This document shows, piece after piece, positions 16,988-26,817 of a stretch of DNA of 63,448 bases. A program made the translations under genes and the position numbers. Origin of the DNA: Methanoregula sp. PtaB.Bin085 (lineage in GTDB: Archaea > Halobacteriota > Methanomicrobia > Methanomicrobiales > Methanospirillaceae). Location of the stretch: the NCBI RefSeq assembly GCF_002067035.1, contig NZ_MVQB01000059.1, forward strand, positions 1-63,448, written 5' to 3'. How positions within the stretch are numbered: the first letter of the stretch is position 1; the number at the start of each line of letters is the position of its first letter. The notes under the pieces were generated by a model that was not told where the DNA came from, made no database searches, and was given only the letters and a program-made list of their open reading frames with translations.

Positions 16988-17809
16988 ATGACACGCTATG
17001 GTTTCATCGGTACAGGATCGATGGGGAGCATGCTCATCCGGAAGTTCATCAGCACCGGTATGATCGCTCCCCGGGACATCACGGCAGGCTCGAAGAGCGG
17101 CAACTCCGCCCGGGCACTGGCAGAAAAGACCGGCATCACCGCCGCTCCATCCAACACCGCGGTTGCTCAGGAGGCAGACGTCCTCTTCCTCTGCGTGAAA
17201 CCGGCCGACGTGAAGAGAGTCCTCGACGAGGTCTGGGGTTATCTGCAGCCCGGTGTGCTGGTGGTCTCCATCGCGGGCAGCATCACCCTTGCCGAACTCG
17301 CACGCTCAGCCGGCCTCCACGCACGGGTGGCCCGGGTCATTCCGGCCGTGACCTCGGAGCAGGAAGCCGGGGTATCACTTGTCGCCTTCGGCCGCGGCGC
17401 GACACCGGAGGACCGGGCGCTCGTCCTCTCGCTCTTCAATGCCATCGGGACTGCCGTGGAGACGGAGGAGGAGAACCTCGACCTCTACGCTGACCTGACG
17501 AGCTGCGCCCCGGCGTTCATTGCCGCCATGATGCGGGAGTATGCCGCCGCAGCGGTGCGGACAGGCGCGGTGGAGCCCGCTGTTGCGGAGTTCCTGGTCC
17601 GGAAAACCCTTGCCGGGACAGCCCGGCTCCTCGAGGAGAACGGGACCGGGTTTGACGAGGTCATCCGGCGGGTGGCGACAAAGGGTGGCATCACCGAAGA
17701 GGGTGTGAAGGTGCTGGATGCCCGGCTCCCTGCGGTCTTTGACGAGGTGCTCCGGGCAACGGAGCGGAAACGGCTGATCCGGGCGCAGCAGCTCGTGCGC
17801 GGGGCGTGA
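16988..17809 (+). CDS. proC: pyrroline-5-carboxylate reductase family protein
   Basis: A 273-residue NAD(P)-dependent reductase of the ProC family, which makes proline from pyrroline-5-carboxylate. It opens MTRYGFIGTGSMGSML, a Rossmann GxGxxG variant, and carries the ProC C-terminal dimer domain with TSCAPAFIAAMM (about 175-186) and the signature region VATKGGITEEGVKVL (about 228-242). I chose ATG 16988 because it is where family similarity begins. Several ProC-like proteins act on other imines, so proline synthesis is probable but not certain. It stands alone between rpl10e and a surface protein gene. Confidence 0.85.
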   Translation: MTRYGFIGTGSMGSMLIRKFISTGMIAPRDITAGSKSGNSARALAEKTGITAAPSNTAVAQEADVLFLCVKPADVKRVLDEVWGYLQPGVLVVSIAGSITLAELARSAGLHARVARVIPAVTSEQEAGVSLVAFGRGATPEDRALVLSLFNAIGTAVETEEENLDLYADLTSCAPAFIAAMMREYAAAAVRTGAVEPAVAEFLVRKTLAGTARLLEENGTGFDEVIRRVATKGGITEEGVKVLDARLPAVFDEVLRATERKRLIRAQQLVRGA

Positions 17810-17924
17810 GCGGGCAGGCTGTGGGGGGGATTGCAGGGCGCCGGATCCTCCGGACCTCCCCGGACAGAAGGTTTTTCCCCCGCGTGCAGAAACCTGTTTA
17901 ATCACATCCCAAGAGATCATCGCT

Positions 17925-18911
17925 GTGAAACGCCTGGCAATCCCCGCCCTCCTTATTCTCCTTCTCGTCCTGGTACCGCACGTACCCGCTGCGATCGGCC
18001 CGTCCATTACGGGGGTCACCCCCATATCCGGCCCCAACAACGGTGTTGTCACCATCACGGTCACCGGCACGGGTCTCGATACAACAACGGTGATCCGGCT
18101 GAACAAGTGTGCAGCCCGGACCGGCAGCACCGGCCAGCCCGCGTTCTCCGGCACCATTCTCCGGAAGGACTCCGACTCCGTAACTGCCGCGTTCGATCTC
18201 CGGAACAAGGTGGCAGGCCCGTACGATGTTTCGCTGAGCGCCCTCTGGGAGGGGCAGGAAGTCTGGGCGGTCTCCTACGCTTCCTTCTCCGTGTATCAGG
18301 CATCCGGCCAGCCGGATCCTGTCATCACGTTCACCATCCCCCCGGTAACCACCACCACGACCACGGCACCGACCCCGCAGGGGAAGAACAGCGTCCTGTT
18401 CGACTCAAACCCCCCCGGCGCGGCGATCTCCCTTGACGGGGAACGGATCGGCACAACCCCGTTCGTATATTATACCGATAAAGACGGTACCTTCAACGTT
18501 GTTGCATGGAAGGAAGGGTACGCCGAGTACGAGTCCAAAGTCACGATCTATGAGGGGAGACGTGTCGGTTTCCTCGCACCACTCACCCCCCGCTCCGCGG
18601 TCACGACCACCACCGTTCCAACTGCCACGTCAGCGACGACACCAGCGACCACAGCCAAAACCACGGCAACGACCGCGGCAACGGTAAAGACCTCCTCGGT
18701 CCCAGCAACCGGGGTGCCGGCGGGCACGACAACGGAGGTGACCCAAACGGCCCTGCAGGTAACCGGCACGATATACACTCCCGTATCGATCGTCATCCCG
18801 ACACCCTGGCCGACGGATACTCCCGGTGCGAAAAAATCGTCGGCCGATCCCTTCCTTGCGCCGGGCGCTGCCGCCCTTGCAATCCTGGCCGTCCTCACGC
18901 GGCGCAGGTGA
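17925..18911 (+). CDS. TIG/PEGA-domain surface protein
   Basis: A secreted, membrane-anchored 328-residue protein. Residues 1-22 are a signal peptide; about 25-125 form an IPT/TIG immunoglobulin-like domain (ITGVTPISGPNNGVVTITV); about 150-222 hold a PEGA domain (SNPPGAAISLDGERIGTTPF), common in archaeal surface proteins. Residues 223-300 are a Thr-rich linker, likely heavily glycosylated, followed by a short hydrophobic helix and RRR at the end, an S-layer-style anchor. The start is GTG 17925. It opens a long region of surface and secreted proteins. Confidence 0.82.
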   Translation: MKRLAIPALLILLLVLVPHVPAAIGPSITGVTPISGPNNGVVTITVTGTGLDTTTVIRLNKCAARTGSTGQPAFSGTILRKDSDSVTAAFDLRNKVAGPYDVSLSALWEGQEVWAVSYASFSVYQASGQPDPVITFTIPPVTTTTTTAPTPQGKNSVLFDSNPPGAAISLDGERIGTTPFVYYTDKDGTFNVVAWKEGYAEYESKVTIYEGRRVGFLAPLTPRSAVTTTTVPTATSATTPATTAKTTATTAATVKTSSVPATGVPAGTTTEVTQTALQVTGTIYTPVSIVIPTPWPTDTPGAKKSSADPFLAPGAAALAILAVLTRRR

Positions 18912-18969
18912 AGGAGCAGGCAGGACCCGGCCGTAAGATTAATCGTCTTTTCCCGCGGTATCTTGTGCA

Positions 18970-19635
18970 ATGAAGTATATCTGTCCCTTCATGCTTGCTG
19001 CCCTCATCCTGTCTGTACCGGTTCTTGCTGCTGCCGATGCGTCAGCTGCACCGGCCGGGATACTCCGGACCCTGCAGCCTGTCCCGGAATCCATCCTGCC
19101 GGCAGCCGCTCCGGATGGTGAAAACCCCGGCACCTGTCCTGAAGGCCAGGATTGCATGACCCTTGCCCGTGCGGAACAGGTATTCCTTGAGGGGACCTGG
19201 TGGAACGGCACCATGATCTGCGGGTATGCGGCAGCAGGCAACCAATCCGTGCCGGAGTACTGCTGCAACGGAACCTGGAAACAGGCCGCCGGGACATTGG
19301 TGGCCCCGGCTGTGGAAACGCTCCCTGCGGACAAGCGGATAACGCAATCCGGCACCCCGGCCGTATCCCTGCACACCGGCAGTACCATTGTCGCATCCGG
19401 GAGTGCCCCCCGGAGGGTACCGGCGATCCGGAAGGAGGAGGGTTTGGTCGACTCCTTCATCGTGTTCTTCTCCGGCATCCTCACCCGGCCGGACTGCCCG
19501 CCGTCACTCCGGGCCTGCGGAAAGCAGTGCGTTGACCTGCAGACCGATGCCGCACACTGCGGCCTGTGCGGCTACACCTGTCCTGACGGTGCAGTCTGCA
19601 CCGGTGGCGAATGCCGAATCTATAGCAGCACGTGA
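18970..19635 (+). CDS. secreted Cys-rich protein with Stig1-like C-terminal motif
   Basis: A 221-residue exported protein with a signal peptide (about 1-21) and no other membrane segment. Cysteines cluster in CPEGQDC, EYCCNGTW and especially a C-terminal knot at about 179-216: CGKQCVDLQTDAAHCGLCG followed by YTCPDG and CTGGEC. The same C-x-x-x-CxDxxxDxxxCGxCG pattern occurs in the large metalloprotease at 36.8-39.3 kb, and is otherwise known from Stig1-like and bacterial secreted proteins. It probably forms disulfides outside the cell. Function unknown. Confidence 0.7.
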   Translation: MKYICPFMLAALILSVPVLAAADASAAPAGILRTLQPVPESILPAAAPDGENPGTCPEGQDCMTLARAEQVFLEGTWWNGTMICGYAAAGNQSVPEYCCNGTWKQAAGTLVAPAVETLPADKRITQSGTPAVSLHTGSTIVASGSAPRRVPAIRKEEGLVDSFIVFFSGILTRPDCPPSLRACGKQCVDLQTDAAHCGLCGYTCPDGAVCTGGECRIYSST

Positions 19636-19790
19636 GGCCCGCATCGCCCGGTCTCCCTGCCGTGCATTTTTTTTATTTTTTACCCATCAGTCCCGGAACC
19701 GTTTTCGTTTGGCGGTCTCTTCTGTAAGTGGCATATCCGAAAAAAGGCGGGATCCCCCCGGGCGCGGGCTTGCCGTATGCTGCCGCACAC

Positions 19791-20297
19791 TCAGTGGTTC
19801 TTCACGGCATCGGGGACCGGCATATTTGACATGGCAGCGCCGGAGACGACCGGGCAGAACATGCCGTCCAGCCTGACGAAGTAGGATGGGGTCTTGCCCT
19901 GGTATTTGATATCCGGGAATATGACAAACGGTTTCATGACAGGTTCATTGCCTCCGAGCGGGACCGAGCCGGACCGGAAGGTGTTATTGTCATCATACAT
20001 GGCAATGACCTGGACATCCTCGTATGCCCCTTTCGGGATGCGGACGATCCCGTTACAGTGGTACGCTGCCTCCGAACGGTCGCCGACAGCACACTGGATA
20101 CCGGAGATAAATGCAACCGCTTCCGGGGCAGGTGTCGGTGTTGACGCCGGAGTATCGGGCGCAGCGGCCGGTGCAGTGGTCACCGGTGTTGCGGTCACGG
20201 TTGCTGCGGGAGCGGGTTCTTCAACGCATCCTGCGGTCATGAGAACTGCCAGGGTAACAAGGACTGTGAGAAAATGCCTCATCGTTGTCTTATTCAT
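19791..20297 (-). CDS. hypothetical lipoprotein
   Basis: A 168-residue lipoprotein. The signal peptide ends in lipobox LMTAGC at about residue 24, followed by an Ala/Pro/Thr-rich linker (about 25-60) and a small beta-rich domain with Cys pairs (GIQCAVGD, YHCNG, DGMFCPV). I chose ATG 20297 because the signal peptide begins there; the longer frame has an unlikely leader. It is convergent with the preceding Cys-rich gene, with a T-rich stretch (about 19,667-19,682) between them that could stop transcription on the plus strand. No family recognised. Confidence 0.65.
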   Translation of the reverse strand: MNKTTMRHFLTVLVTLAVLMTAGCVEEPAPAATVTATPVTTAPAAAPDTPASTPTPAPEAVAFISGIQCAVGDRSEAAYHCNGIVRIPKGAYEDVQVIAMYDDNNTFRSGSVPLGGNEPVMKPFVIFPDIKYQGKTPSYFVRLDGMFCPVVSGAAMSNMPVPDAVKNH

Positions 20298-20503
20298 TCC
20301 CGCACATAAAAAAAATATCGGATTGTCCGCCGGTCCGGAGGGATCGGAGAACCCGCGGGCCTGCACGTTTGTCAGGAAGTCATACTGGTGTGAAATGATT
20401 GGGAGAGCCACGCCCGATTAATGGTACCCGGCAAAATCCTGAAGGCTGCGAAACCTGAAGGATGAGAATGCTGCCTTAACGAGGGTTATCTGACCCGAAC
20501 CAC

Positions 20504-20530
20504 GAGAAGATTTCGTCAGACATCTTCGAA
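20504..20530 (+). repeat. REP-like hairpin
   Basis: GAAGAT (20506-20511) pairs with ATCTTC (20522-20527), with the shoulders CGA and TTCGAAAC, around a GTCAG-containing loop. It is one member of a dispersed family with shoulders GATGAGAA...TTCG. Confidence 0.45.
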
Positions 20531-20551
20531 ACCGAAAGGTCATCAGACCAT

Positions 20552-20585
20552 GAGGGTGAGAAGAGTGCATCAGCACTCTTCGAAC
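20552..20585 (+). repeat. REP-like hairpin, 9-bp perfect stem
   Basis: GAAGAGTGC (20560-20568), loop ATCA, GCACTCTTC (20573-20581). Left shoulder GAGGGTGA, right shoulder GAAC. It overlaps the last codons and stop of the minus-strand beta-helix gene, where it could also work as a transcription terminator. Confidence 0.6.
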
Positions 20586-23119
20586 AGTGCCGGGTTCTGC
20601 CGGCGGATCCACCAGCGCCGGGCGTACCAGCCGCCGCCGATGATCCCGGCGCAGCAGATAACCGCAATCACCGGCACGAGGGGAAACGGGGAGGATTTGG
20701 CCGGCACCTGTGCGGGAGCCGCCGGTGCGGTGGTCTGCGTTGTTACCGGCTCCTGCGTGGTAACGGGCGGGGTTGTCACCTGCTCCGTGAACGGCGTGCT
20801 GACGATATCCTGCGTGGCCGTAACCTCCGGTGTCACAACAGCCGTTGTCCCGGCAATTGCGAACGATGAGAACCCGGACGACTGCGCCGAGTAGTACACC
20901 GTGCCATCCTTCGTGGTGAGCAGCGTTGTCGGGAGCGGCTGCCAGCAGTCCGGGGTCATATGGTGCAGCACGATGCTCTTTGGATCGATGTGATTCTCAT
21001 CCAGCCATGCCTGCGGTACCGTGAAGTGGATCACGGCGTTTGTGATCGTGCCGTACCGGGCCGGCTCAAGGCCGAGGTACTGGAAGACGGTGCCGACCGG
21101 TGGGGTGCAGCTGCCGGACTGACCGTGCTGCACGGTACCGGTGACGATAAGATCCCGGAGGTTCGTCCCGGTCACGGTCGCCTGCCCGGCCTTCGAGTCG
21201 CCGCCGATGTTCACGGTCACGGTCATGACGGGGTATCCGGTGGATCCGGTTGCTGCCGTTCCGCCCCCGCCACCTCCTCCTGATACCCCGCTGCTGACCT
21301 GTGGCCAGTCGTCGTCATTGGGAACCTGGATGGGTGCCGGCGTCCAGTCTCCCTGCGCAACATTCAGGGTGATGTACACCGTCTGTCCGTCGACCGTCCC
21401 GCTGATGGTCGGGGCGCCGGCAACCGTGGTGATATAGGTTCCCTGTGCAGCGCCGCCGGCCGTACCGGCCGTTGCAGGTGCAACGATACCAGTACCGGAG
21501 ATTACCGCGTACGCGTTCGGGATGCCGTTTGGTACGAAGATATCGCCCGGGATCGTGTCGACGCCATTCGAGTCATATGTCAGGTTTGTCCGGATGTACG
21601 CGGTCTGGGGGAGCGTGATTGCCTGAGGGGTTGCAGTGATGCCGAGCACGAGCCACGGATCATATGCTACCGGGCCGTTCATCATCGCCCCGGGATCGCT
21701 GTTGGTGCCCCACCAGGTGTGGGTTGCATCGATCGCACCTGAGGTATAGATGGCCGGGCCGGCAATACTCGCGGTGTTCCCGTATATCCGGCAGAAGTGA
21801 ATGTCGGCCGTGGTGTAATAGTTCCAGATCGCACCGCCCTGTGCAGCCGAGCAGCCGGTGATGGAGGAGGAGAGCATCGTGAGATCGCTGCCCAGTGATG
21901 CGATCGCACCACCGTTCCCGGATGTTGTACAGCCGCTGAACGTTGAGTTGATAATATCCCCGGTTAAGGATCCGATATAGAGCGCCCCGCCAAAAAGGTC
22001 GGCCGAGCAGCCCTGGAAGGTACTCCCGGTGGTGATGATGTCGCCACCTGTTGCAATCGCACCACCGGCCATGCCGGCCGAGCAGCCGGTGAAGGATGTG
22101 CTGTCGATAACGAGTTCCTCGCCGAGCGCAATGGCACCTCCGATTGAATCCGCCGAGCAGCGGGTGAAGGAGGATCCAACGATGTAGACCGGGCCGCCGT
22201 CAGCCCAGACTGCACCGCCATATCCCGATGCCGTACAGTCCGTGAAGGTGGATGCGAGTATCTGGGCGCCCTCATCGTAAAAATCAAGCGCCCCGCCGTC
22301 GATGGCGGAACAGCGGGTGAATGTCGAGTACCAGACTATGAGCTGGCCGCCGGCCTCGATCGCGCCACCCCAATCGTCCGGTGCAGAACAATCGGTAAAA
22401 GTCGTGTAGACTGCACCGAAGATGTTGTCATCAGAATAGACCGCCCCGCCGGAACCATTCACCGCAGTGCAGCGGGAAACTGTTGACCACCCGATGACGG
22501 TCGTCATACCCCCGGACCAGATTGCCCCACCATTCCCCGCAGCCGAGCAGTTGGTGATGGTTGAGGAAATGATGCCGGTTAAGGCGTTCTTTGCGAAGAT
22601 TGCTCCGCCGTCATCGCTGACATACCCGTTCCGCAGGGTCAGGTTATCGAAATAGAACATGCCTGCACCGGTTACATTGAAGATCCTGCCCTCCATGCGG
22701 GCATCAATGATGGTGTTTGCCCGGGTGCCACCGAGAGTCGCGTTGGCCATGATGATGAGTTGTTTATTGATGATAAGATCATGCTCATAATAGATTCCCG
22801 GGTCAAGGTACAGGACACTGCCGGCGGGTGCAGCATCGATCGCAGCCTGGAGCGACTCACCGGGATGGACACTTTCCATAACCATGGAGGATGGCGCAAA
22901 GGCGCTCGTATCATTGACCGCCATGGCATCGAACATCGCCCGGGTGGAGGCGTCCATGACGTGCGGCGAGGGGGATGGAGCTGGTCCCGGGGCCAGTGCC
23001 TCCGTCAGGTTGAAGGATCCCGGCACCGAGTGGGAATATGCCGATACCGGCGCTGCCAGCGCAAGCACCGCGATCAACAACACTGCAAAAACCAGACTCT
23101 TCCGTACTGCAACCATCAT
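20570..23119 (-). CDS. giant beta-helix surface protein with PGF-pre-PGF-like domain
   Basis: A secreted protein of 849 residues. Signal peptide about 1-27. About residues 65-480 are right-handed beta-helix repeats with the recurring pattern GGAI-x-S-x-F-x-x-C-S-A, as in polymorphic outer-membrane and pectate-lyase-like folds. About 650-770 is a domain resembling the archaeal PGF-pre-PGF domain (FTVPQAWLDENHIDP ... GFSSFAIAGT). A Thr/Pro linker, a membrane helix (PFPLVPVIAVICCAGIIGGG) and a basic tail anchor it. It is a paralog of the next gene. I chose ATG 23119, immediately before the signal peptide. It is probably part of the cell envelope or an adhesion structure. Confidence 0.82.
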   Translation of the reverse strand: MMVAVRKSLVFAVLLIAVLALAAPVSAYSHSVPGSFNLTEALAPGPAPSPSPHVMDASTRAMFDAMAVNDTSAFAPSSMVMESVHPGESLQAAIDAAPAGSVLYLDPGIYYEHDLIINKQLIIMANATLGGTRANTIIDARMEGRIFNVTGAGMFYFDNLTLRNGYVSDDGGAIFAKNALTGIISSTITNCSAAGNGGAIWSGGMTTVIGWSTVSRCTAVNGSGGAVYSDDNIFGAVYTTFTDCSAPDDWGGAIEAGGQLIVWYSTFTRCSAIDGGALDFYDEGAQILASTFTDCTASGYGGAVWADGGPVYIVGSSFTRCSADSIGGAIALGEELVIDSTSFTGCSAGMAGGAIATGGDIITTGSTFQGCSADLFGGALYIGSLTGDIINSTFSGCTTSGNGGAIASLGSDLTMLSSSITGCSAAQGGAIWNYYTTADIHFCRIYGNTASIAGPAIYTSGAIDATHTWWGTNSDPGAMMNGPVAYDPWLVLGITATPQAITLPQTAYIRTNLTYDSNGVDTIPGDIFVPNGIPNAYAVISGTGIVAPATAGTAGGAAQGTYITTVAGAPTISGTVDGQTVYITLNVAQGDWTPAPIQVPNDDDWPQVSSGVSGGGGGGGTAATGSTGYPVMTVTVNIGGDSKAGQATVTGTNLRDLIVTGTVQHGQSGSCTPPVGTVFQYLGLEPARYGTITNAVIHFTVPQAWLDENHIDPKSIVLHHMTPDCWQPLPTTLLTTKDGTVYYSAQSSGFSSFAIAGTTAVVTPEVTATQDIVSTPFTEQVTTPPVTTQEPVTTQTTAPAAPAQVPAKSSPFPLVPVIAVICCAGIIGGGWYARRWWIRRQNPALFEEC

Positions 23120-23505
23120 GCACCCACAGGATATGAGAATCATTGTACCGGACATGCAGCTGCACTGCGCACGCCCGTATGATAAATGATAAACGATAAA
23201 CATGATTTCCCTGCCTTCTTATTCGTTTCTAAATCTACCGTCGGTGCCTCTATGGAGGAATTATTGTTCTGTCCGGTATATCCGGCATTGAATGAGGGAT
23301 GGTGCCGGCTCTACGTAATAATTCGTGCCCGGTCACCAGGTCACGTCAGCCATCCTCCCGGAATCGTGAAAGCTGTCAGGCCGGGAGAAGGGAAAACTAC
23401 GTCAGCAGTCTGTGTTGGTTTCACAAAACCCGGAGGATGAGAGGAATCCGTCAGAATTCCCCGGGGTCTGCCTGATCATCAGGTCAGGATGACGAGAAGA
23501 CTGCG
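23120..23505. other. gap between paralogous surface genes
   Basis: This 386-base gap has no convincing gene. Its right half carries two of the REP-like hairpins (23434-23462 and 23488-23520). The left half is promoter-proximal sequence for the beta-helix gene on the minus strand. Confidence 0.5.
23434..23462 (+). repeat. REP-like hairpin
   Basis: Shoulder GGATGAGA, stem GGAAT (23443-23447) with ATTCC (23456-23460), loop containing CCGTCAG, right shoulder CCGG. It follows the dispersed hairpin family with a different stem sequence. Confidence 0.5.
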
Positions 23506-23520
23506 TCAGCTTTCTTCGAA
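23488..23520 (+). repeat. REP-like hairpin
   Basis: Shoulder GGATGACGA, stem GAAGA (23496-23500) with TCTTC (23513-23517), loop with GTCAG, right shoulder GAAC. It overlaps the 3' end of the second beta-helix gene in the same position as the copy at the end of its paralog. Confidence 0.5.
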
Positions 23521-26500
23521 CAGGGCCGGGTTCTGCCGGCGGATCCACGAGCGGCGGACGTACCAGCCGCCGCCGATGAGTCCGATGCAGCCGATAACGG
23601 CAACCACCGGTACGAGCGGGAACGGGGAGGATTTGGCCGGTGCCTGTGCCGGGGCCGGCGGGGTGGTGGTCTGCGTTGTCACCGGCACCTTCGCGACTGC
23701 TGCCGGTGCGGGAGGCTGTGCCGCCTCAGCGATACCCGGTTGCGATGTTGTGACGGCAATGGCCGGTGTCATTTCCCCTGGTGTTCCCGCGATCGCGAAC
23801 GACGAGAACCCGTTCGACTGCGCCGAGTAATATACCGTCCCGTCCTTCGCCTCCAGGAACGTTGTCGGCAGTGCCTGCCAGCAGTCCTGTGTCATGTGGT
23901 ACAGCACGATGTTGCCGGGTGCGATATTATTTGCGTCCAGCCACGCCTGCGGGACGGTGAAGTTTATCACAGTATTCGTGATCGTCCCGTACCGGGCCGG
24001 CTCGAGGCCGAGGTACTGGAAGACGCTGCCGGCCGGCGGGTTGCAGCTGCCGAAGGGCCCGTACTGCTCCGTGCCGGTCACGATCAGGTCCCGGAGGTTC
24101 GTGCCGGTGACCACCGCCTGCCAGGCCTTCGAGTCGCCGCCGATGTTCACGGTCACGGTCATGAGCGGGTTTGTGGGGGAATTGGGGAAGTCGCCAAGCG
24201 TTTCACCGGTGTCCTGCTGGGAATAGGTCGGGAGCGGGGTTGGAACTGGAACCGGTACGGTCACGGTAAATCCCCCGGGGAGCACAGCCTCCTGCCCGTC
24301 CATGTTGATCATGACAACATCCCATGCCCCGGCCTCTGCGCCGGTGATCGGCAGTATGCAGGTTATCTGCAACGGGCTGACGACCGTGACGCCGATTGCC
24401 GTGATGTTGGTATGCCCGGCCCGCACCAGCCGGACCGCAGGCCCGCTTAGGAATCCCGAGCCTGCAAGATTTGTAATGGCGATGGCCGAGACGTTCAGGC
24501 CGGTATTCGGAGTGATACCGGAAATAACCGGGGCTGCAGGCGTGACCGTAAACGCCCCGGGGAGCACCGCTTCCCGCTCGTCCGGGTTGATCACGACAAC
24601 ATCCCATGCCCCGGCCTCTGCACCGGCGATCGGCAGTGTGCAGTTTATCTGCGACGGGCTGACAATCGTGACGCCGGTTGCCGTGATATTGGTATGCCCG
24701 GCCCGCATCAGGCGGACCACGGTTGTGCCATGAATGGTGAACGATGACCCGGCCAGGTTCGTGATGGCGATGCCCGTGGAGTTGACACCCGTATTCGGGG
24801 TGATTCCTGTGATCGCTGGTGCACCCTGCGCAACCGGCAGGTCAATGTACACCGTCTGGCCGTCGACCGTGCCGGAGATGTTGACTGTCTCGCCATAGAC
24901 CGGTGTAAAGGTCGTTTCTGCAACGCCGTTCACCGTCCAGTCGGTCAGGGGCGAGACCGAACCGGAGCCGGAGATCATGGCATACGTGTTCGAGATAGCA
25001 TCCGGGACATATCCACCCCCCGGGGGAAGGTCATCTGAATTGAACGTCAGGTTCGTCCGGATCGCGGAGGTCCCTGCCGTATCGATGGATGCCGGGTCAG
25101 CGGTGATGCCGAGCACAAGCCACGGGTCGGCAGCGACCGGGCCGCTGATGAACGCAGCCGGGCCTGCATTGGTGCCCCACCAGTTGTTCTCTGCAGAAAA
25201 CACCGATGAGCCGCTGCAGTAGAACCCGGGCGCGCCGGCAGCAGTATTCTGGTAGATGTGTGAGTAATGGACGGCGGCGGTTCCGCCCCACGTGTTGTAG
25301 ATCGCACCGCCAACATTGCCCGCCGAACAGCCGGTGAAGGTGGAGCGGGTAACCGTTGCTGTACCCCCGCCGTTGAAGATCGCGCCGCCATTCCCGACGG
25401 TTGCCAAGCAGCCGGTAAAGGTTGTGTCGGCGGCTGTCACGGCGCACGTGGTGTCGATCGCGATCGCACCGCCATCCATGCCGGTCGAACAACCCGTGAA
25501 GTCAGAGCCCGTGATGAGTATCGTACCACCGGTTGCATCGATCGCGCCGCCACTGTCGGTTGCCGTGCAGCCGGAGATGGTGGAGGATGTGATCGAGATA
25601 GCGGCGCCATTGCTCCCGATCGCGCCGCCGCTGTCTGCTGCCGTGCAGCCGGAGATGGTGGAGCTGATGACATCCACCGTGCCGCCATTGGACAGGATCG
25701 CGCCGCCCGTGTCCGCCGAGCAGCCGGAGATGATGGAGTTGGTGATGGAGAGGGTACTGGTAGTACGGATCGCGCCGCCACGACCGGTTGCTGTGCAGCC
25801 GGAGAACGTGGAGCCGGTGATGGTCAGGGGGGCCTCGCTGTAAATCGCACCGCCTTCTTCAGCCGAGCAGCCGGTGAACGTGGAGCCGGCAATGGCAGCG
25901 GACCCGCCCGTGACATGGATCGCACCGCCGCCGGGTGCAGAGCAGCCGTTGAATTCCGATGATGTGACCGTGAGCGTGCCCCCCACATTCTGGATCGCGC
26001 CTCCCCAGTAATGATAGGTTGCTGCCCCGGAATGGCAGTTGGTGAACACCGATGAGGTGATGGTCGCCGTTCCCTGATAGTTATAGATCGCGCCGCCCGC
26101 GGACAGGTATGTGGCAGCCTGCGCTGAGCAGTCGGTGAACGTGGAGGACGTGACCACGAGGGTACCCATGTTACCGATCGCACCTCCTTCTGCCTCATAG
26201 TCAAATGGATCGGGCGACACCGTGCACCGGAGGAATTCAGAGGATGTGATGGTAACAGTGCCGGGACTCTCCCAATAATTTGTAATCGCACCGCCAAACC
26301 ATGATGAACAGTCGGTGAAGGCAGAGCCGGTGATCGTGACGGTACCTCCATGATTATTGAAGATCGCGCCTCCGACATTTGCAGAGCAGTTGAAGAACCG
26401 GGAGGACGTGATCGTCAGGGTACCGCCATTGTCATTAAAAACCGCACCACCAAAATCGACATTCATCATCGTCGCGTTCTGCAGGGTCAGGCTGTCAATG

Positions 26501-26817
26501 GTGAGTGCGTATCCCGCACTGTTGACGAAGATCCTGCCGGCACGCATTGCATCGATAATCGTATCCGCGGCACTGCCGCTCCGGGAGCGGACGGTGATGT
26601 CCTTGTCGATGAGGATATCATGCTCGTTATAAGTCCCCGCTCCGAGGATGATCCTGTCCCCGGAGCTCGCATTGATAATTGCCCCGCGGATCGATCCCTG
26701 GACCGGATCATTTGGTACAATCGTGATATCCGCAGCCTGTACCGGAACTGCCAGCACCAGAAGCCCGATGATCAGCGATACCGAAAAAAACAGAACATTT
26801 TCCCGTTTACCCATCAT
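23506..26817 (-). CDS. giant beta-helix surface protein with two TIG domains
   Basis: A secreted protein of 1103 residues, paralog of the previous gene. Signal peptide about 1-28. About 35-520 are beta-helix repeats (GGAI-x-x-x-x-G-T-x-x-I-T-x-S-x-F/I-x-x-C). Two IPT/TIG domains follow (PAITGITPNTGVNSTGIAI and PVISGITPNTGLNVSAIAI), which the paralog lacks. Then come the PGF-pre-PGF-like domain, a linker and an anchor almost identical to the paralog (WIRRQNPALFEES). The shared ends and differing middles indicate duplication followed by domain gain or loss. The start was chosen at the MMGKR signal peptide. Confidence 0.82.
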   Translation of the reverse strand: MMGKRENVLFFSVSLIIGLLVLAVPVQAADITIVPNDPVQGSIRGAIINASSGDRIILGAGTYNEHDILIDKDITVRSRSGSAADTIIDAMRAGRIFVNSAGYALTIDSLTLQNATMMNVDFGGAVFNDNGGTLTITSSRFFNCSANVGGAIFNNHGGTVTITGSAFTDCSSWFGGAITNYWESPGTVTITSSEFLRCTVSPDPFDYEAEGGAIGNMGTLVVTSSTFTDCSAQAATYLSAGGAIYNYQGTATITSSVFTNCHSGAATYHYWGGAIQNVGGTLTVTSSEFNGCSAPGGGAIHVTGGSAAIAGSTFTGCSAEEGGAIYSEAPLTITGSTFSGCTATGRGGAIRTTSTLSITNSIISGCSADTGGAILSNGGTVDVISSTISGCTAADSGGAIGSNGAAISITSSTISGCTATDSGGAIDATGGTILITGSDFTGCSTGMDGGAIAIDTTCAVTAADTTFTGCLATVGNGGAIFNGGGTATVTRSTFTGCSAGNVGGAIYNTWGGTAAVHYSHIYQNTAAGAPGFYCSGSSVFSAENNWWGTNAGPAAFISGPVAADPWLVLGITADPASIDTAGTSAIRTNLTFNSDDLPPGGGYVPDAISNTYAMISGSGSVSPLTDWTVNGVAETTFTPVYGETVNISGTVDGQTVYIDLPVAQGAPAITGITPNTGVNSTGIAITNLAGSSFTIHGTTVVRLMRAGHTNITATGVTIVSPSQINCTLPIAGAEAGAWDVVVINPDEREAVLPGAFTVTPAAPVISGITPNTGLNVSAIAITNLAGSGFLSGPAVRLVRAGHTNITAIGVTVVSPLQITCILPITGAEAGAWDVVMINMDGQEAVLPGGFTVTVPVPVPTPLPTYSQQDTGETLGDFPNSPTNPLMTVTVNIGGDSKAWQAVVTGTNLRDLIVTGTEQYGPFGSCNPPAGSVFQYLGLEPARYGTITNTVINFTVPQAWLDANNIAPGNIVLYHMTQDCWQALPTTFLEAKDGTVYYSAQSNGFSSFAIAGTPGEMTPAIAVTTSQPGIAEAAQPPAPAAVAKVPVTTQTTTPPAPAQAPAKSSPFPLVPVVAVIGCIGLIGGGWYVRRSWIRRQNPALFEES

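Noticed and set aside
20504-23520. CRISPR array
   Set aside because: The repeated hairpins are few, irregularly spaced, on both strands, and have no uniform spacers or cas genes nearby.
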